Source: a virus. From it: a stretch of DNA of 39,984 bases. The translations under genes and the position numbers were made by a program. The stretch is taken from the IMG/VR virus record IMGVR_UViG_3300023276_000451, positions 1 to 39,984 of that record. The stretch is one strand, 5' to 3'. The notes under the pieces were generated by a model. The model was not told the origin of the DNA. It did no database searches and worked only from the letters and a program-made list of their open reading frames with translations. This document shows, in pieces, positions 37,256 through 39,984 of the stretch (positions are counted from its first letter, which is position 1; the number at the start of each line of letters is the position of its first letter).

Positions 37256-37624
37256 ATGGGATGTGGATGTAATAAAAAAGCAAAAAAATCTAGTACGTCA
37301 GTAGCAGTAGATCCAAAAAAAGGATTTAATTTTGAGGAGGCATCACCTGTTGCCGAGCAGATAAATAAGAGTGAGGGCCCAGGCCTTTTACAAAAAGCTT
37401 TAAATTTTGGTGAAGCGGTGGCTAATCATGTAGCTGATGGTTTAACTACTGTTACTACTCTTCAGTTAAGTTCTAGACTTTCGGTCTGCAATAAGTGCCC
37501 TTTTAATAAAGAGGGTAATTGCAATAAATGTGGGTGTGTTATAGCTACTAAGGCTAAGTGGAGAACTTCAGAATGCCCAGCAGGGTATTGGCCTACACTT
37601 CCTAAAGATAAAAATAAAAAATAA
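37256..37624 (+). CDS. Zinc-ribbon protein with N-terminal MGCGC
   Basis: 122 aa. N-terminus M-G-C-G-C-N-K-K, then a disordered stretch, a helix (L-L-Q-K-A-L-N-F-G-E-A-V-A-N-H-V) and a C-terminal metal site: V-C-N-K-C-P, then C-N-K-C-G-C, then S-E-C-P-A-G-Y-W. Four to six cysteines with this spacing match a small zinc-binding domain found in many phage proteins of unknown role. The pair C-G-C near both ends is notable. It is likely to be a virion-associated or assembly factor given its position; the function is not known. Confidence 0.7.
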   Translation: MGCGCNKKAKKSSTSVAVDPKKGFNFEEASPVAEQINKSEGPGLLQKALNFGEAVANHVADGLTTVTTLQLSSRLSVCNKCPFNKEGNCNKCGCVIATKAKWRTSECPAGYWPTLPKDKNKK

Positions 37625-37625
37625 T

Positions 37626-37868
37626 ATGGCTATTACAAGAAAACAATTAATAAATAACTATGGCTTTAGACCTTCTAAAGATCATAAAAAATTATTAACA
37701 AGAAAAGTAGGAGGAGAAGACACTATTGATGTATATGGTAATGTTCTTTTCTTTGAAGGTAAATCAGTAGTAACTTTAGAATGGATGCCGTTAGAATTAT
37801 TTTCTGGGTATCTAGAAAAATTAATAAGCAGTATAAAAAAAAGAAAGTATGCCAGCAGAGAAATATGA
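37626..37868 (+). CDS. Hypothetical protein, 80 aa
   Basis: Starts M-A-I-T-R-K-Q-L-I-N-N-Y-G-F 2 bases after the zinc-ribbon stop codon. A beta-hairpin-like middle (D-T-I-D-V-Y-G-N-V-L-F-F-E-G-K) is followed by a helix and a basic tail (S-S-I-K-K-R-K-Y-A-S-R). It overlaps the next gene by 20 bases, suggesting coupling. Family not recognised. Confidence 0.65.
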   Translation: MAITRKQLINNYGFRPSKDHKKLLTRKVGGEDTIDVYGNVLFFEGKSVVTLEWMPLELFSGYLEKLISSIKKRKYASREI

Positions 37869-38091
37869 TTATGAAGTATTAGATGAAGCTATGAATAATG
37901 CATATTATATTCTTACATCTAGTAAAACATTTGAAGAGATTATGGATGCTATGGGAGAATGTTCATTACCTTTTGATATTAGAAAAGAAGGACCAGATTT
38001 GTCAGGAATGATTGAATATTTTATAGAAACAGAAGAGTATGAAAAATGTGCAGTTCTACAAAAAATGATGGATGAGGATGAAAAAGAATAA
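37849..38091 (+). CDS. Small acidic protein, YEKCA family
   Basis: 80 aa, overlapping both neighbours. The helical body (E-V-L-D-E-A-M-N-N-A-Y-Y-I-L) has L-P-F-D-I-R-K-E-G-P in the middle and ends E-T-E-E-Y-E-K-C-A-V-L-Q-K-M-M-D-E-D-E-K-E. The Y-E-K-C-A-x-L-x-K segment is shared with the 131-aa product at 12924-13319, each time near a C-terminal charged tail. That one family appears at both ends of the window suggests duplication or a shared partner. Function not known. Confidence 0.68.
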   Translation: MPAEKYDYEVLDEAMNNAYYILTSSKTFEEIMDAMGECSLPFDIRKEGPDLSGMIEYFIETEEYEKCAVLQKMMDEDEKE

Positions 38092-38173
38092 TCAAGAAAT
38101 GATAGGCTGGAAGATCTTTGGGATATATCTTGTTCTTATACTGATAGTGTATTTAATGGGAACTAAAATATAA
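38078..38173 (+). CDS. 31-aa single-span membrane microprotein
   Basis: M-K-K-N-N-Q-E-M-I-G-W-K followed by the hydrophobic span I-F-G-I-Y-L-V-L-I-L-I-V-Y-L-M-G and T-K-I. It overlaps the preceding gene by 14 bases and is followed 4 bases later by the holin-like gene. The span, positive-inside N-terminus and tight packing support a real gene. It may be an antiholin or an accessory to the holin. Confidence 0.6.
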   Translation: MKKNNQEMIGWKIFGIYLVLILIVYLMGTKI

Positions 38174-38177
38174 AATA

Positions 38178-38402
38178 ATGAAAGACTTTGGAAATATATT
38201 TAAAAATAGCAATGATTATAATGAGAAAACTATAATAGGTTTTATAGCGTTTATTATTATGGTCTTAATAATGTTAGCAGATCTCATAACTGGATGGTGT
38301 GGGAAAGATTTAGTAATTAATGAATTTGTATATGACTCATTCTTATTCCTAGTATTAGGATGTTTTGGGATTGCAGGTATAGAGAAATTCGCAAAAAAAT
38401 AA
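38178..38402 (+). CDS. Holin-like membrane protein
   Basis: 74 aa. A polar N-terminus (M-K-D-F-G-N-I-F) is followed by span 1 (T-I-I-G-F-I-A-F-I-I-M-V-L-I-M-L-A-D-L-I-T-G), a short loop with W-C-G-K-D-L-V-I-N, span 2 (F-L-F-L-V-L-G-C-F-G-I-A-G-I) and a basic tail (E-K-F-A-K-K). The D-L-x-T-G pattern at the end of span 1 and the general layout resemble small two-span holins of Bacteroidota phages. The M15 peptidase gene lies 180 bases downstream, completing a holin/endolysin pair, with the CDGSH-like miniprotein between them. Confidence 0.72.
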   Translation: MKDFGNIFKNSNDYNEKTIIGFIAFIIMVLIMLADLITGWCGKDLVINEFVYDSFLFLVLGCFGIAGIEKFAKK

Positions 38403-38407
38403 TAATA

Positions 38408-38578
38408 ATGAAAAAATGTGAATGTGGACAAACAGCAAATGTGGATGGATGGTGTGATGGAACTCATCAAAAAATTAAAAGTACTCTTACAAAAGTTAAA
38501 GAGGCAGTCTGTAAAGGAATCTGTAAAATCACCTGTAAAAAAGTATGTCTCAACTGGTGTGAAACTAAATGCTGCTAA
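38408..38578 (+). CDS. CDGSH-like miniprotein with cysteine ladder
   Basis: 56 aa from the ATG at 38408. A longer in-frame start at 38360 would overlap the holin gene and adds an unnatural N-terminus. Residues C4-E-C6-G-Q-T9 and C16-D-G-T-H20 match the C-x-C-x2-(S/T)...C-D-G-(S/T)-H signature of CDGSH iron-sulfur proteins, with one extra residue in the spacer and no proline. Residues 35-56 have C35, C39, C43, C47, C51 and C55-C56, a strict four-residue period that would put a stripe of cysteines along one face of a helix. It lies between holin and endolysin, 1 base before the endolysin ATG. It might bind a 2Fe-2S cluster or another metal. The role is unknown. Confidence 0.6.
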   Translation: MKKCECGQTANVDGWCDGTHQKIKSTLTKVKEAVCKGICKITCKKVCLNWCETKCC

Positions 38579-38579
38579 A

Positions 38580-39098
38580 ATGACAAAGATAAGTGATCAT
38601 GTAAGTTATAAAGAAGGTATTTATAGTAGAACGGCTTTACGACGAGGAATAGATAATATTCCTGGGCCAGATCAATTAAAATGTATGATGGAAATTGCAG
38701 AGAATGTATTTGAACCTTTAAGAGAATGGGTAGGGGGACCTATAAAGATTAATAGTTTTTTTAGAGGTAAAAAATTAAATACTGCTATTGGAGGATCTAA
38801 AACTTCACAACATATGAAAGGTCAGGCTATGGATATAGATGATACTTTCGGCCACGCTTCTAATGCCGAAATGTATCATTATATTAAAGATAATTTAATA
38901 TTTGATCAAATGATCTGGGAGTTTGGAGATGATAATAATCCTAATTGGATTCATGTTAGTTTTGTGACTCATAGAAAAAATAGAAAGAAATTAACTGTTG
39001 CCTATAAAGATGAGTTTGGAAAAACTAAATATATGCATACAGAAAAACACGGAACAAGAACTGGTGGATTATCTCCTAATACAGGACCTAGAGCATGA
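38580..39098 (+). CDS. M15-family peptidase endolysin
   Basis: 172 aa from M-T-K-I-S-D-H-V at 38580. A longer reading from 38418 is rejected because it runs through the CDGSH-like gene in another frame. The zinc site is S76-Q-H78-M-K-G81-Q-A-M-D85, a catalytic-type E114 and N-W-I-H125-V, as in Peptidase_M15 (VanY/Ply-type L,D- or D,D-peptidases). It would cleave peptidoglycan stem peptides at lysis. It has no signal peptide, so it depends on the holin. The C-terminal 35 residues are basic and disordered. It ends ATGA, coupled to the tail fibre gene. Confidence 0.88.
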   Translation: MTKISDHVSYKEGIYSRTALRRGIDNIPGPDQLKCMMEIAENVFEPLREWVGGPIKINSFFRGKKLNTAIGGSKTSQHMKGQAMDIDDTFGHASNAEMYHYIKDNLIFDQMIWEFGDDNNPNWIHVSFVTHRKNRKKLTVAYKDEFGKTKYMHTEKHGTRTGGLSPNTGPRA

Positions 39099-39984
39099 AG
39101 TGGATAGGCCAACATATATGGGATTTAATATCTAGATTTAGAAATTATATATACCTTGAAAAGGTAGATACATCAACTTCTACAACTGCACTTGTTGTAG
39201 ATAGTGATGGAAAAGTAGGGACTAATAGCACAATAGGAACAGGAGGTGTTGATTCAGTTACAACTACCGATGGTACGTTTATTGATCTGGAACCTAATAC
39301 ACCTACCACAGGAGCTGTAAATGTTACTGCTGATTTAAGCGCTGTTAATGGGACTTCAGATGTAACAACTAGATTTTTAAGTAAAGATAACACATGGGAT
39401 GTTCCTAGTTATACTGCTAATACAGATACTACATATAGCGCAGGAAATGGATTAGAATTAGTTGGAGCTACATCTACTATATTTCAACTTGATTTATATT
39501 CTAATGCTGGTATAGCATTTTATGGAGGGGTACCTTACGGAGCTGAAATTGGTTTAAATCTTGACCATACAGCAATCCCTGGAACTTTAAGTATTGCTAA
39601 TGGAGGAACAAATGAAGCAACAGCTCAAGCAGCTATTGATAGTTTAACTACTGTTAGTGGAGCCACAAATGAGCATGTATTAACTAAAGATACTGCAACA
39701 GGAAATGCTATATGGAAATCTATACCAGCCAGCACTCCTAGCCTTGAATATTTAAATGCAGTTTGTACAACCACTATTATTACTGCAGCAACAGACGGAG
39801 AAGCAAATGCTGTTGTAATTCCTTTTGATACAGAACAAGCTACTTCAGGAACAGGTCGTATTTCATTAGGATCTGGAGCTTCAGTTAATGCTATTACTAT
39901 GACTCACGATGGAGTATATAAACTTGATTGGAATGTAGCAACAAATACTAGTGTTATTAATAATAGAATCTTAGGCGGAATAAA
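39095..39984 (+). CDS. Tail fibre protein (3' partial)
   Basis: Open from ATG at 39095 to the window edge (296 codons, no stop), overlapping the endolysin stop as ATGA. It begins M-K-W-I-G-Q-H-I-W-D-L-I-S-R-F-R, a start I associate with tail fibres of Bacteroidota phages, then T/G/N-rich beta segments, the fibre repeat L-S-I-A-N-G-G-T-N-E-A and L-T-K-D-T-A-T-G-N-A-I-W-K, and a C-terminal beta domain beginning near residue 225 that may be a jelly-roll tip. It would bind the host surface. The rest of the gene is outside the window. Confidence 0.8.
   Translation, partial: MKWIGQHIWDLISRFRNYIYLEKVDTSTSTTALVVDSDGKVGTNSTIGTGGVDSVTTTDGTFIDLEPNTPTTGAVNVTADLSAVNGTSDVTTRFLSKDNTWDVPSYTANTDTTYSAGNGLELVGATSTIFQLDLYSNAGIAFYGGVPYGAEIGLNLDHTAIPGTLSIANGGTNEATAQAAIDSLTTVSGATNEHVLTKDTATGNAIWKSIPASTPSLEYLNAVCTTTIITAATDGEANAVVIPFDTEQATSGTGRISLGSGASVNAITMTHDGVYKLDWNVATNTSVINNRILGGI

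Noticed and set aside
38418-38579. N-terminal extension of the M15 endolysin
   Set aside because: The extension is the CDGSH-like gene read in another frame; the peptidase fold begins at 38580, directly after that gene's stop codon.
1-39984. Stop-codon reassignment, known in some crAss-like phages
   Set aside because: TAA, TAG and TGA all end well-defined genes (for example TAG at 32887 and 13306, TGA at 18936), and core proteins are complete without read-through.

Overview
The window is a segment of a tailed-phage genome that looks like a crAss-like phage (Crassvirales) infecting a Bacteroidota host. What is seen: a giant protein of more than 4,300 residues carrying the DFDID motif of crAss-like virion RNA polymerases; strand-partitioned gene blocks; low GC; almost no Shine-Dalgarno sequences before starts; promoter-like TAnnTTTG elements of the Bacteroidota type; a small IHF/HU-like gene; and a phage replication set. 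Placement in Crassvirales is an inference from these features. TAA, TAG and TGA all end genes, so there is no sign of stop-codon reassignment.

Layout. (1) 1-13.3 kb, plus strand: the 3' part of the giant RNA polymerase/cargo polyprotein, which also holds two degenerate zincin-like domains and a PD-(D/E)XK nuclease domain, then one small acidic gene. (2) 13.3-33.5 kb, minus strand: the early and replication block, read leftwards. In transcription order it has four short early units with their own promoters and terminators (one apparently a small RNA), an unknown 251-aa protein, small membrane proteins and a possible spanin pair, a tRNA-like element, a class II (adenosylcobalamin) ribonucleotide reductase, family A DNA polymerase, SF2 helicase, zinc-ribbon proteins, a winged-helix candidate loader with a DnaB-type helicase, a Sak4-like RecA-fold ATPase, an SSB-like protein, a TOPRIM primase, an rIIA/rIIB pair, a RusA-like resolvase and a RecB/Cas4-type nuclease. 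(3) 33.6-40 kb, plus strand: a divergent promoter, an initiator-like tRNA-Met, an IHF-like protein, probable virion proteins, a lysis cassette (holin-like protein, a CDGSH-like cysteine-ladder miniprotein, M15 peptidase endolysin), and the start of a tail fibre gene that runs off the window.

How it fits together: the divergent region at 33.45-33.67 kb fires both the early leftward block and the rightward lysis/tail block. In other crAss-like phages the RNA polymerase enters with the DNA, and the repeated upstream boxes in the early region are candidates for its promoter or for a host-sigma promoter. The most interesting signals are (a) the repeated terminator-promoter modules at 32.4-33.5 kb, (b) a roughly 100-nt putative small RNA bounded by two of them whose 5' part is perfectly complementary to sites in two other intergenic leaders, (c) the CDGSH-like protein with a four-residue-period cysteine ladder inside the lysis cassette, and (d) the paired pseudo-zincin domains in the polymerase polyprotein.
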